NCBI RefSeq assembly: GCF_934476685.1
Contig: NZ_CAKSNX010000002.1
Coordinates: 1 to 64,000, forward strand
Source of the DNA: an uncultured Ruminococcus sp.
GTDB lineage: Bacteria; Bacillota; Clostridia; Oscillospirales; Ruminococcaceae
Length of the DNA stretch: 64,000 nt
Direction: 5' to 3'
Part shown: in pieces, positions 18,057-27,421 of the stretch
How positions within the stretch are numbered: position 1 is the first letter of the stretch
How the letters are laid out: every line of letters starts with the position of its first letter
Notes under the pieces: model-generated
What the model was told of the DNA's origin: nothing
Database searches by the model: none
The model's input: the letters and a program-made list of their open reading frames with translations, nothing else
Made by a program: the position numbers and the translations under genes

Positions 18057-18122
18057 TTGTGTAGTTTGCCCCGACTAAAAGGGTCACTATATCATAACGC
18101 CATTTTGATCTATGAAAAATAA
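18057..18122 (+). CDS. possible 21-codon leader ORF coupled to rnj
   Basis: AAAGGAG (18042-18047) lies nine bases before a TTG at 18057. This opens a 21-codon frame (CSLPRLKGSLYHNAILIYEK after the start) ending TAA at 18120-18122. Its end overlaps the rnj start codon by 11 bases, the usual geometry of translational coupling. rnj has no ribosome binding site of its own. The peptide matches nothing I know; the call rests only on geometry. Confidence 0.4.
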   Translation: MCSLPRLKGSLYHNAILIYEK

Positions 18123-20001
18123 TAATAATTCAGGCAGAAATTTTACTTCAAGACGTTTTACTGCCAAGGCAAGACAGAATAAGCCGTCCGCTGACGCTGA
18201 AATGCTCAAGCCGCAAAGAGAGGGCAAGGACGGCAGAGAGAACAGCAAAGAAAAGGAAAACAGAGAATATATACAGAAAAAGAGAGTACAGCGTCCTAAA
18301 AATCAGGATAACCGCCAGCCTAAACAGAGAGAGCTTAAGCGCAGCACACCTGTAAAGATAATCCCACTCGGCGGACTTAATGAGATCGGAAAGAATTTTA
18401 CAGTTATCGAGTGTTCAAACGATATGTTCATCATAGACTGCGGACTTGCGTTCCCTGACAGCGAAATGCTGGGTGTAGATATCGTTTTACCTGACTTCAC
18501 ATATGTTGAGAAGAATATTGAAAAGTTAAGAGGAATCGTTCTGACACATGGTCACGAGGATCATATCGGCGGACTTCCTTATTTCCTTAAAAAGTTCAAT
18601 GTCCCTGTATACGGAACAAGACTTACCCTTGGACTGGTGGAGGGTAAATTGAAGGAACATGGACTTCTGGGCAGCGTAAAGCTAAATGTTGTCGTTCCAC
18701 GTCAGACTGTAAGGCTCGGCTGTATGGCGGTGGAGTTTATAAGAGTAAATCACTCTATCCCTGACGCTGTGGGAATGGCTATCCATACCCCTGCCGGTGT
18801 GCTTATCCATACGGGAGATTTCAAGGTGGATTATACGCCTATCGAGGGCGGTATAATAGACCTGCCGAGATTGGCGGAGCTGGGCAACAAGGGCGTTCTT
18901 GCACTTATGTCCGATTCGACCAACTCTGAAAGACCCGGCTATACAATGAGCGAGCGCAAGGTCGGCGACAGTTTTGAGATGCTTTTCAGCAAGGCTGAGG
19001 GCAAGCGTATAATCATTGCGACCTTTGCGTCAAATGTACACAGAATACAGCAGATAATAAACAACGCTGTGAATACAGGCCGTAAGGTAGCGGTTTCGGG
19101 CAGAAGCATGGTGAACGTTATCAGCGTCGGCATCGAGCTTGGCTATCTTAAAGTGCCTGACGGCGTTCTTATTGATATAGATATGATATCAAGATATTCA
19201 CCCGACCAGATAGTTCTTGTCACCACAGGAAGTCAGGGCGAGCCTATGTCCGCTCTTTCAAGAATGTCAATGAACGAGCATAGGAAGGTGTCTATAACAC
19301 CTAACGATTTTATCATCATTTCCGCTAACCCTATCCCAGGAAACGAAAAGCTTGTTACAAGAGTTGTCAATGACCTTATGAAGCTGGGCGCTGAGGTGGT
19401 CTATGAAAAGATGTACGAGGTACACGTTTCAGGCCACGCTTGTCAGGAGGAGCAGAAGCTTATCCTTTCCATAACAAAGCCTAAGTTCTTTATCCCTGTT
19501 CACGGCGAGTTCAAGCACCTTATGAAGCATAAGGAAACGGCAATGTCGGTGGGCATACCGGAGGAGAATATCATAATCGGCGGCATAGGCGACGTTATCG
19601 AAACGGACGGAGTGGATATGCGCATCACAGGTCAGGCTCCCGCAGGCAGAGTGCTTGTTGACGGACTGGGCGTAGGTGATGTTGGAGCGATAGTCCTCCG
19701 TGACAGAAAGCATCTTGCTGAGGACGGTCTTATAATTGCCGTTGCCACTATCGACAGAACTGTGGGCGAGATACTTGCAGGTCCTGATGTGGTTTCAAGA
19801 GGTTTTGTGTATGTCCGTGAAAGCGAGGAGCTTATGAACGAGGCTAAGGAACTGCTGACAGATACGCTCCAGAATTGTCTTGATAACCATATGCATGAAT
19901 GGAATGCTATAAAGGGCAGAATGAAGGATAACCTTTCTGATTTCATTTTCAGAAAGACAAAGAGAAGTCCTATGATACTGCCAATCATAATGGAGATATA
20001 A
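18112..20001 (+). CDS. rnj: ribonuclease J
   Basis: The 629-residue protein has a basic, low-complexity extension of about 78 residues (rich in Asn, Lys, Arg, Gln) and then the RNase J core, STPVKIIPLGGLNEIGKNF. The metallo-beta-lactamase motif HGHEDHIGG lies near residue 146, the beta-CASP domain contains SDSTNSERPGYT, and the C-terminal HVSGHACQEEQKL segment is present. RNase J performs 5'-3' exo- and endonucleolytic mRNA decay and rRNA maturation. The core ends like other RNase J proteins. ATG 18112 is the first in-frame start after a stop and lacks an SD. gdpP follows by 46 bases. Confidence 0.94.
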   Translation: MKNNNNSGRNFTSRRFTAKARQNKPSADAEMLKPQREGKDGRENSKEKENREYIQKKRVQRPKNQDNRQPKQRELKRSTPVKIIPLGGLNEIGKNFTVIECSNDMFIIDCGLAFPDSEMLGVDIVLPDFTYVEKNIEKLRGIVLTHGHEDHIGGLPYFLKKFNVPVYGTRLTLGLVEGKLKEHGLLGSVKLNVVVPRQTVRLGCMAVEFIRVNHSIPDAVGMAIHTPAGVLIHTGDFKVDYTPIEGGIIDLPRLAELGNKGVLALMSDSTNSERPGYTMSERKVGDSFEMLFSKAEGKRIIIATFASNVHRIQQIINNAVNTGRKVAVSGRSMVNVISVGIELGYLKVPDGVLIDIDMISRYSPDQIVLVTTGSQGEPMSALSRMSMNEHRKVSITPNDFIIISANPIPGNEKLVTRVVNDLMKLGAEVVYEKMYEVHVSGHACQEEQKLILSITKPKFFIPVHGEFKHLMKHKETAMSVGIPEENIIIGGIGDVIETDGVDMRITGQAPAGRVLVDGLGVGDVGAIVLRDRKHLAEDGLIIAVATIDRTVGEILAGPDVVSRGFVYVRESEELMNEAKELLTDTLQNCLDNHMHEWNAIKGRMKDNLSDFIFRKTKRSPMILPIIMEI

Positions 20002-20047
20002 AAAATGAAGGAAGAACCAAAAACGGATAGTCAAGGGGCAGGTCATT

Positions 20048-22075
20048 ATGAAGAAGAATAACGGTTTTCAGATACTGCTTGATATGACAATGGCTGTGGT
20101 GGCGCTGTCTGCACTTATTGGTGCGTTCACACTCCACGGTACAGAGGAGAAAAGCGATGTAGGCAGTGTGCTTATACTTGTGTCCTGTACGGCAATAATG
20201 CTTTTGCTGCTGGAGGCTTTTATATTCCGCAATCAGAATAAAAAGCATATAGCAAAGCTTTCCTCTGCAATATCCAAAACGGAGCGGGATTCGCTGCTCT
20301 TTTTCCCTGCGCCCTGCGTTATAATAGATAATACCTGTTCGATAGTTTGGTATAACAAGCTGTTTGAACGAAATGTCTATAACGAGGAAGAGGCTTACGG
20401 CATATCTTTGCTGGAGCTGATGAATATAGATATGAACGAGGCTTTCAAGCCAAGCGGCTGTCAGGTGTGTATTTACAAGAAATACTATGTGGCAAAAGCT
20501 GTCCATACCGATTCAAAAAATGAGCTTTCTATGGTGTATTTCAATGACGTGACGGATTATACCGAGCTGCGTTATGATACATACCAGTCACATAACTCTG
20601 TAATTATCATCGTTATAGATAATTTCAGCGACCTTATGGCAAATATCCGTGAGAGCGAAAAGGCTCACGTTGTTGTTGAGATAGAAAAGCTTATGGAGCG
20701 TTTTCTCGACGGCACAACGGCTATTGCAAAGAAGGTCTCAAACGATAAATTCTATGTCTTTATGGAGGAAAGATACCTGTCAAGAAAGATCGAAAACAGG
20801 TTCAAGATACTTCAGGAGGCAAGAGAGATAAAGGTCAACGGCAGAGCGAACGTTACTCTTTCTATCGGTGTCGGCAGAGAGGGTAAGGGACTTGAAGAGT
20901 GTGAAAAGCTTGCAAAGCAGGCTTTGGAGCTTTGTCAGGGACGAGGCGGAGATCAGGCTGCTGTAAGAGAAAACGGCGAGTTCAGATTTTTCGGCGGAGT
21001 TTCAAATGCTGCGGACAACAACAACAGAGTAAAGATCCGTATTTTTGCGGAAACGCTTCTTGAAATAGTTCGCCCCGGCAGTGTGGAGAGCCTTAGAAAT
21101 TACCGCACTGACGAGGAAGATAATCAGGGCTTTAAACGTGTACTTATTATGGGTCATCGTTTCGGCGATCTGGACAGCGTCGGTTCGGCAACAGGTCTGT
21201 GCTGTGCGCTGAGGAAGATAGTAAGTGAATGCTACGTTGTTGTAAATAAGGAACAAAATCTTGCTAAGTCGCTTATCAAGTACATAGAGGATAACGAGAT
21301 AGCAAATTATTACATCACTCCCGAAGAGGGATATGACAGGATAGACAGGGATACGCTGCTTATCGTGGTGGATACCCACAATCCTGCACTTGTGGAGTCT
21401 AAGGAGATAGTCAGCAAGGCGAAGAATATCGTTGTCATTGACCACCACAGAAGAATGGTCAATGGTATCGAGCCGCTTATAGCTTCCTGTCTTGAACCGG
21501 GTGCGTCATCGGCGGCAGAGCTTGTGACGGAGATAATCGAATACTGGGGCGACAGAACGTCCATAAACGTTTATGCGGCAGAGGCTCTTATGTCGGGTAT
21601 AATGCTCGATACTAAGAATTTTGTAATGAAAACCGGTGTTACTACATTTGAAACGGCAGCATATCTGAAAAAAATGGGCGCAGATACTATTGCCGTAAAG
21701 AAGATGTTTGCAAACTCCATAGAAACGTATCATCAGAAGTCTGCTATAATCAATTCTGCACATATTTACAGAAAGTGCGCTATCGCCTGCGCAGAAGGGG
21801 ATTTCTCCAATATCCGTATCGCCTCATCACAGGCTGCGGACGAGCTGCTGGGCATAACAGGCGTAAATGCGTCATTCGTTATGTATGAACAGAACGGCAT
21901 AGTAAATATTTCCGCAAGAAGTATGGGTGCATTCAACGTTCAGATAGTTATGGAGGCTCTCGGCGGCGGCGGACATCTTACTATGGCTGCAACGCAGATG
22001 AAAACTGACATTGAAAATGCTAAGAAAAAGCTAAATGAAGCTATTGATGAATACATAAGAAATAATTCCAAATAA
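20048..22075 (+). CDS. gdpP: cyclic-di-AMP phosphodiesterase GdpP
   Basis: This 675-residue membrane protein has two N-terminal helices (residues ~8-27 and ~38-60), a PAS-like segment (FFPAPCVIIDNTCSIVWYNKLFE), a degenerate GGDEF-like domain, and the DHH-DHHA1 phosphodiesterase. The catalytic motifs are GHRFGDLDSVGS (near 368), VVDTHNP and IDHHRRM, with GGGGH near the end. It hydrolyses c-di-AMP to pApA and thus adjusts potassium and osmotic balance and cell-wall state. Placement before rplI and dnaB is the common Firmicute order. Confidence 0.94.
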   Translation: MKKNNGFQILLDMTMAVVALSALIGAFTLHGTEEKSDVGSVLILVSCTAIMLLLLEAFIFRNQNKKHIAKLSSAISKTERDSLLFFPAPCVIIDNTCSIVWYNKLFERNVYNEEEAYGISLLELMNIDMNEAFKPSGCQVCIYKKYYVAKAVHTDSKNELSMVYFNDVTDYTELRYDTYQSHNSVIIIVIDNFSDLMANIRESEKAHVVVEIEKLMERFLDGTTAIAKKVSNDKFYVFMEERYLSRKIENRFKILQEAREIKVNGRANVTLSIGVGREGKGLEECEKLAKQALELCQGRGGDQAAVRENGEFRFFGGVSNAADNNNRVKIRIFAETLLEIVRPGSVESLRNYRTDEEDNQGFKRVLIMGHRFGDLDSVGSATGLCCALRKIVSECYVVVNKEQNLAKSLIKYIEDNEIANYYITPEEGYDRIDRDTLLIVVDTHNPALVESKEIVSKAKNIVVIDHHRRMVNGIEPLIASCLEPGASSAAELVTEIIEYWGDRTSINVYAAEALMSGIMLDTKNFVMKTGVTTFETAAYLKKMGADTIAVKKMFANSIETYHQKSAIINSAHIYRKCAIACAEGDFSNIRIASSQAADELLGITGVNASFVMYEQNGIVNISARSMGAFNVQIVMEALGGGGHLTMAATQMKTDIENAKKKLNEAIDEYIRNNSK

Positions 22076-22092
22076 GAAAGGCAGTGAAAATT

Positions 22093-22539
22093 ATGAAAGT
22101 AATTTTGTTAAAAGATGTTAAGGGTTCAGGTAAAGCAGGGGACACCCTCAATGTAGCAGACGGATATGCAAGAAATTTCCTCATCGGAAAGGGACTTGCA
22201 GTTGAGGCTACTGCAAAGAACATCAATGACCTTGCAGGCAAAAAGGCTTCACAGCAGCACAAGATCGACGTTGAAACAGCTGATAACAAGGCGATCGCTG
22301 AAAAGATCGGTGATAAGGAAGTCGTTATCAAGGCTAAGGCAGGACAGGGCGGAAAGCTCTTCGGTGCAGTTACTGCAAGTGCAGTTTCCGACGCTCTCAA
22401 GGCTCAGTACGGCGTTAATGTTGAAAAGAAGAAGATCAATCTTAATACAGAGATCAAGGCATTCGGTGATTTCACAGCTGCTATAAAGCTGACACACGGC
22501 GTATCATGCTCTGTAAAGATCAAGGTGGTTGAAGAATAA
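22093..22539 (+). CDS. rplI: 50S ribosomal protein L9
   Basis: The 148-residue protein has the L9 N-terminal signature MKVILLKDVKGSGKAGDTLNVADGYARNFL, a long connecting helix and a C-terminal domain. ATG 22093 is preferred to an in-frame GTG at 22084, because AGAAAGG (22075-22081) is only two bases from the GTG. It lies 17 bases after gdpP and 2 bases before dnaB in one operon. Confidence 0.97.
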   Translation: MKVILLKDVKGSGKAGDTLNVADGYARNFLIGKGLAVEATAKNINDLAGKKASQQHKIDVETADNKAIAEKIGDKEVVIKAKAGQGGKLFGAVTASAVSDALKAQYGVNVEKKKINLNTEIKAFGDFTAAIKLTHGVSCSVKIKVVEE

Positions 22540-22541
22540 TC

Positions 22542-23912
22542 ATGCCGGGCTTAGAAAACTATTCCAGCATAAGCGGCTCCGCCCTTTTAGGACGTGAGCT
22601 GCCTTATTCTCAGGAGGCGGAGGAGGCTGTTCTCGGCGGAGTCCTTCTTGACCCTGCCTGTCTGCCTAAAGTGGTGGAACTGCTGAAACCTGAGAATTTT
22701 TACAGACCGCAGCATCAGCAGCTGTTTTCGATAATAGTGAGAATGTTCTCCACGGGAAGAGCGGAGGATATCATCACGGTCATTAACGAGGCTGTGAACG
22801 AGGGGATATTTGAAACCTCCTCAATGGCGAAAACCTACCTTTCGGGACTTATGGAGAACGTTCCGTCTACGGCGAATATTGAAAGCTACTGCAAGATAAT
22901 CGCCGATAAGGCGCAGGTGCGTTCGCTTATAAACGTGGCTAATTCTATCATTGAAATGGCTAACGAGGGCGGTGTAGAGCCTTCTGCTATGCTGGATTCT
23001 GCGGAGCAGAAGATATTCGACATCCGTCAAGGAAAAGAACTTAACGGCCTTACAAGGATAAGCGACGTTATCGTTGAAACATTTCAGCATTTGTCTGAGA
23101 TATCAGGTCCTGAAGCAGAGGAACATCTCGGCGCACGTTCGGGATTTGCACAGCTCGACCAGATAACTACTGGACTTAACAAAACCGACCTTATCGTACT
23201 TGCGGCACGTCCTGCAATGGGTAAATCTGCTTTTGCGCTGAATATTGCAGTCAACTGCTGTAAGGCAACTATGCGTGACGTTGTTATATTCTCTCTCGAA
23301 ATGGGTAAGGAGCAGCTTGTTTCCCGTATGCTTGCTTCGGAGGGAAAGGTCAATAATACAGTCCTGCGTTCAGGCGAAATGAAGGACGAGGACTGGGATA
23401 AGATAGCGGAGGCTGCGGACGTTCTGTCACAGATGCCGATCTATCTTGACGACGGAGCAGGAGTTACTGTTCCGCAGATGAAAGCCAAGCTGAGAAGAAT
23501 GAGAAACCTCGGTCTGGTGGTCATCGACTACATACAGCTTATGCAGTCGCCGAATAAGCACACGAGCCGTGTAAACGAAGTTTCTGAGATCACACGTCAG
23601 CTAAAGCTTATGGCGAAGGAACTGAATGTTCCCATAATCGCACTTTCGCAGCTGTCCCGTAGCTCGGAAAAGCGTGAGGATAAAAGACCTATGCTTTCAG
23701 ACCTGCGTGAATCGGGTTCTATCGAGCAGGACGCAGATATCATTATGTTCCTGTACAGAGATGCATATTATGCGGACTCAAAGGAAGATCAGTCTGTGGC
23801 GGAATGTATAGTAGCCAAAAACCGTCACGGTCAGACCGCAACGGTAAAGCTGAGCTGGATAGGCGAGTATACATTGTTCAGAGGATTGGAATTCAGAAAA
23901 GATGAAAATTGA
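22542..23912 (+). CDS. dnaB: replicative DNA helicase DnaB
   Basis: The 456-residue protein has the N-terminal primase-interaction domain (LPYSQEAEEAVLGGVLLDP) and a RecA-like core with Walker A ARPAMGKSAFALN near residue 221, Walker B LVVIDYIQLM, and EISRQLK-like and SGSIEQDADIIMFLYRD motifs. It is the hexameric replication-fork helicase (Bacillus DnaC). No intein is seen. The start is two bases after the rplI stop and the end overlaps tilS by 11 bases. Confidence 0.97.
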   Translation: MPGLENYSSISGSALLGRELPYSQEAEEAVLGGVLLDPACLPKVVELLKPENFYRPQHQQLFSIIVRMFSTGRAEDIITVINEAVNEGIFETSSMAKTYLSGLMENVPSTANIESYCKIIADKAQVRSLINVANSIIEMANEGGVEPSAMLDSAEQKIFDIRQGKELNGLTRISDVIVETFQHLSEISGPEAEEHLGARSGFAQLDQITTGLNKTDLIVLAARPAMGKSAFALNIAVNCCKATMRDVVIFSLEMGKEQLVSRMLASEGKVNNTVLRSGEMKDEDWDKIAEAADVLSQMPIYLDDGAGVTVPQMKAKLRRMRNLGLVVIDYIQLMQSPNKHTSRVNEVSEITRQLKLMAKELNVPIIALSQLSRSSEKREDKRPMLSDLRESGSIEQDADIIMFLYRDAYYADSKEDQSVAECIVAKNRHGQTATVKLSWIGEYTLFRGLEFRKDEN

Positions 23913-25257
23913 TTTGCTGAAAAAGGCAGAAGCGACCATAAGAAAATATAATATGGCAAATAAGAGCGAGCGCTTGCTTGTTGGTCTTTCGGGAGGAGCA
24001 GACAGCGCTGCGCTCCTTTTGTGTTTAAAAAAGCTTGGATATGATATCTGCGCCTGCCATATAAATCATTGTCTGCGTGGTGCGGAAAGCGACAGGGACG
24101 AGAATTTCTGTGTTCAGCTGTGTAAAGCAAATGACATTTACATAGAGGTCAGACGCATAGACGTAACCGGCTATTGCAGAGAAAATTCCCTTTCCACTGA
24201 GGAGGGGGCAAGGATACTCAGGTACAAGGCTTTTTCTGAGATAAAGGCTGATAAAATATGCACAGCACATAACCTTAATGACTGTCTTGAAACGACTGTG
24301 TTCAATCTTGCAAGAGGTTCGGGACTAAAAGGGATATGCTCTATCCCGCCTGTAAGGGATAATATAATACGTCCCCTTATAGAGTGCAGCAGGGCGGAAA
24401 TAGAGGATTTTCTTGCTCAGGAGGGTCAGACTTTCGTGACTGACTCCACAAATCTTGAGGACGAATATTCAAGAAACAAGATACGGCACAATGTCCTGCC
24501 TGTACTTGAAAAGATAAACCCTATGCTGCTGAAAACCTATGGGAAATCACTGGAATATCTGAGAGCGGACAGCAGCTTTCTTGAAGATACCGCAGACAAA
24601 GCTTATGAGGACTGCAAAACTGCTGACAAGAAGAGCGGAAAACCGTGTTATGACTGCTGTAAAGTAAATGAACTTGACAAGGCTGTGCGCAGACGTGTTA
24701 TAATGAGAATGCTCAGAGATAACGGTGCAGAGGTGTCAGCAGACAAAATATGCGAAATCGAGGACATTTCCCACAACGGCGGAAAGATAAATATTAAAGA
24801 GTCGATTTTTACTGTCAGCAGAAACGGATATTTGTATTTTCTTACCGATGAACAGCTTACTGCGCAGCCGCTGAGCGAGCCTGTAAATGTTCCCGAAAAC
24901 GGAGAAGTGATTTGGCACGGCAGGACGATAACCTTTAAATTAATTGAAATTGACGGCAAATTTGAAAATGTTAATAAAATGTTTGCAAATTCCTGCCTTG
25001 ATTATGATAAAATAAAAGGTGAAATTGTGATCCGTCAAAGGATCATAGGTGAGAAAATACAGCTTGTGAACCGAAGCTTTAATTCAGACGTGAAAAAGCT
25101 TATGAAAGAGGCTTTTCCTGTGGATAAGCGTAATTCTGCGCTGCTGCTGGCTGACAGCGAGGGTGCGGTGTTCGTTGAGGGTTTCGGTGCGGCGGATCGT
25201 GTCAGAGTCGGCAGGGATACTGTAAGAGTGCTGACGTTTGATTTTGAAAAGCTCTGA
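23902..25257 (+). CDS. tilS: tRNA(Ile)-lysidine synthetase TilS
   Basis: This 451-residue N-type ATP pyrophosphatase has the P-loop SGGADS near residue 30, the TilS motif HNLNDCLETTVFNLARGSGLKG, and the C-terminal TilS domains. It converts C34 of tRNA-Ile2 (CAU) to lysidine, so that the tRNA reads AUA. It overlaps the dnaB end by 11 bases. In many Firmicutes hpt separates tilS from ftsH; here hpt is absent and ftsH follows after 149 bases. Confidence 0.94.
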   Translation: MKIDLLKKAEATIRKYNMANKSERLLVGLSGGADSAALLLCLKKLGYDICACHINHCLRGAESDRDENFCVQLCKANDIYIEVRRIDVTGYCRENSLSTEEGARILRYKAFSEIKADKICTAHNLNDCLETTVFNLARGSGLKGICSIPPVRDNIIRPLIECSRAEIEDFLAQEGQTFVTDSTNLEDEYSRNKIRHNVLPVLEKINPMLLKTYGKSLEYLRADSSFLEDTADKAYEDCKTADKKSGKPCYDCCKVNELDKAVRRRVIMRMLRDNGAEVSADKICEIEDISHNGGKINIKESIFTVSRNGYLYFLTDEQLTAQPLSEPVNVPENGEVIWHGRTITFKLIEIDGKFENVNKMFANSCLDYDKIKGEIVIRQRIIGEKIQLVNRSFNSDVKKLMKEAFPVDKRNSALLLADSEGAVFVEGFGAADRVRVGRDTVRVLTFDFEKL

Positions 25258-25406
25258 TGACCTATCTTTGCTTATTATATTACATGATTTTCACGTTTCT
25301 GTCACAAAAACGGTATATAATCTTCTAAGCTGTAAATATAATGTATAGCGCAGCAATGTATTAAAAATGCATTTTATATAAAATTAGAACAAAAGGTTGT
25401 GATTGA

Positions 25407-27353
25407 TTGAAAAACGGCGGAAAAACCTTGCTGGTGTACTTGATAGTTTCGATTTTTATAATCACCGGTCTGGTTTATATGCTTATGGGCATGAGTACAA
25501 AAAATGGCGATACAAAGTATTCAAAGGTCATGGCTGAATTCGACAGCCTCAACGTTTCATACTTTGAACTTGATCTCGGCTCAGGCGAGCTGACATATAA
25601 GCTCAAAGGCGATGATAAGAAGGAATACAGCTACACTGTTCCGAACGTATCGCTTTTTGCAAATGAGATACTCGGCGGTGAGGACGCAACTAACTATCGT
25701 AAGCTTTATGACGCTGCTAATCCGGACGATCCATTGGAGTATGATCTCATACCTGTTTCGGACAACAGCTTCTGGCTCAATCTTATCCCGACGCTGCTTA
25801 TGCTGGGCGTAATGATCTTCTTCTTTGTGTTTATGATGAAGAGCGCTAACGGCGGCAAGATGACTTCCTTCGGCAAGACCAATGCAAGACTTGCACCGAG
25901 CAACAAGAAAGCGACTTTCGCCGATGTTGCGGGCGCAGACGAGGAAAAGGAAGAACTTAAAGAGATCGTTGACTTCCTCAGAGATAACAAGAAATATATC
26001 GAGATCGGCGCAAGAATACCTAAAGGAGTGCTGCTTTTAGGCCCTCCGGGTACAGGTAAAACTCTTCTTGCAAGAGCGGTCGCAGGCGAGGCTAACGTTC
26101 CGTTCTTCTCAATTTCGGGTTCTGACTTCGTTGAGATGTTCGTCGGCGTCGGTGCTTCGAGAGTAAGAGATCTTTTTGAACAGGCTAAGAAAAATGCACC
26201 GTCTATCATCTTTATAGATGAGATCGACGCTGTCGGCCGTCAGAGAGGCGCAGGTCTTGGCGGCGGACATGATGAGCGTGAGCAGACGCTTAACCAGCTG
26301 CTGGTAGAAATGGACGGTTTTGCTGACAATGAGTCAGTTATCGTTATGGCTGCCACAAACAGACGTGATATACTTGACCCTGCTCTGTTAAGACCGGGCA
26401 GATTTGACAGACAGATACTCGTAAGCTACCCTGACGTTAAGGGCAGAGAAGAGATACTCAAAGTTCATACAAGAAACAAGCCGCTTGCTCCTGACGTGAG
26501 CCTTGAAACTATTGCAAAAAGCACAGTCGGTTTTACTGGTGCAGACCTTGAAAACCTTGTTAATGAGGCTTCGCTGCTGGCTGCAAGAAAGAACAGAAAA
26601 GCTATCACAAGAGCGGATATGGAAGAGGCTTCTATCAAGGTAGTTGCCGGTCCTGAAAAGAAGTCGAAGGTAGTTACCGAGGCTGAAAAGCGTCTTACAG
26701 CATACCACGAGGGCGGTCATGCGATCTGTACCTATTACTGCAAGACTCAGGATAAGGTGCATCAGGTATCAATTATCCCAAGAGGTCAGGCTGGCGGATT
26801 TACAATGAGCTTGCCTGAAAAGGATAAGTCATATGTAAGCAAGAATGAAATGTATGACAACATCATCGTTCTGTTGGGCGGAAGAGTTGCTGAAAAGCTC
26901 ATACTTGACGACATCTCAACAGGTGCGTCAAACGACCTTGAAAGAGCAACTTCAACAGCACGAAACATGGTCACAAGATACGGTTTCAGCGATAATCTCG
27001 GTCCTGTGGTCTATGGTCAGGGCGAGCATGAGGTTTTCCTCGGCAGAGATTATACCAATACTCCAAGCTACTCAGACAATGTTGCTGCTGAGATCGACAA
27101 TGAGATAAGAACTCTTGTTGAGTCTGCGTTCAATGACGCTGAGAAGATCCTTAAGGAGCATATGGATAAGCTTCATCTCATTGCAAAATATCTGATGAAG
27201 AATGAAAAGATAGACGGTGTAAACTTTGAAAAGCTTATGAAGGGCGAGCTTACACAGTTTGACTTTTCAGACAATGCAGAAGAAGTAAAGGCTGAGCAGG
27301 TTTCGGATATAAATATTCCTGAAACTCCAGCAGTTGACGATTCTGAAATATAA
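25407..27353 (+). CDS. ftsH: ATP-dependent zinc metalloprotease FtsH
   Basis: The 648-residue membrane protease has helix 1 (residues ~7-28), an extracytoplasmic domain, helix 2 (~125-145), and an AAA module with Walker A GPPGTGKT near 212, IFIDEIDAVGRQRG and the second region of homology. The zinc site HEGGH is near 433. It degrades unassembled membrane proteins and regulators. The start is TTG at 25407, ten bases after AAAAGG; the next in-frame Met falls inside helix 1. The acidic C-terminal tail is usual. A strong terminator follows. Confidence 0.97.
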   Translation: MKNGGKTLLVYLIVSIFIITGLVYMLMGMSTKNGDTKYSKVMAEFDSLNVSYFELDLGSGELTYKLKGDDKKEYSYTVPNVSLFANEILGGEDATNYRKLYDAANPDDPLEYDLIPVSDNSFWLNLIPTLLMLGVMIFFFVFMMKSANGGKMTSFGKTNARLAPSNKKATFADVAGADEEKEELKEIVDFLRDNKKYIEIGARIPKGVLLLGPPGTGKTLLARAVAGEANVPFFSISGSDFVEMFVGVGASRVRDLFEQAKKNAPSIIFIDEIDAVGRQRGAGLGGGHDEREQTLNQLLVEMDGFADNESVIVMAATNRRDILDPALLRPGRFDRQILVSYPDVKGREEILKVHTRNKPLAPDVSLETIAKSTVGFTGADLENLVNEASLLAARKNRKAITRADMEEASIKVVAGPEKKSKVVTEAEKRLTAYHEGGHAICTYYCKTQDKVHQVSIIPRGQAGGFTMSLPEKDKSYVSKNEMYDNIIVLLGGRVAEKLILDDISTGASNDLERATSTARNMVTRYGFSDNLGPVVYGQGEHEVFLGRDYTNTPSYSDNVAAEIDNEIRTLVESAFNDAEKILKEHMDKLHLIAKYLMKNEKIDGVNFEKLMKGELTQFDFSDNAEEVKAEQVSDINIPETPAVDDSEI

Positions 27354-27363
27354 AAACAAGAGC

Positions 27364-27395
27364 AGGAGCTGTTGCATTTTGCAGCAGCTCCTTTT
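27364..27395 (+). terminator. terminator after ftsH
   Basis: A 13-bp stem (27364-27376 with 27380-27392, one G-T) followed by TTTT. It lies only 30 bases before ymdB, so ymdB may depend on read-through or on an unseen start. Confidence 0.75.
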
Positions 27396-27421
27396 AACAA
27401 TCAGAGATACGGAGAAGAAAT

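Larger units (their letters stand above)
17705..18111 (+). other. long structured leader region of rnj
   Basis: This 407-base stretch holds, in order: a promoter (17760-17788); a 7-bp closing stem TCAGATA (17793-17799)/TATCTGA (17876-17882) around smaller hairpins such as TCGGA/TCCGA (17807-17823); an attenuator-like terminator (17885-17909); a hairpin with an AGGAG loop (18001-18032); a possible short ORF (18057-18122); and a last hairpin (18062-18089). I do not recognise a known riboswitch, 6S RNA, SRP RNA or tmRNA in it. Confidence 0.6.
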
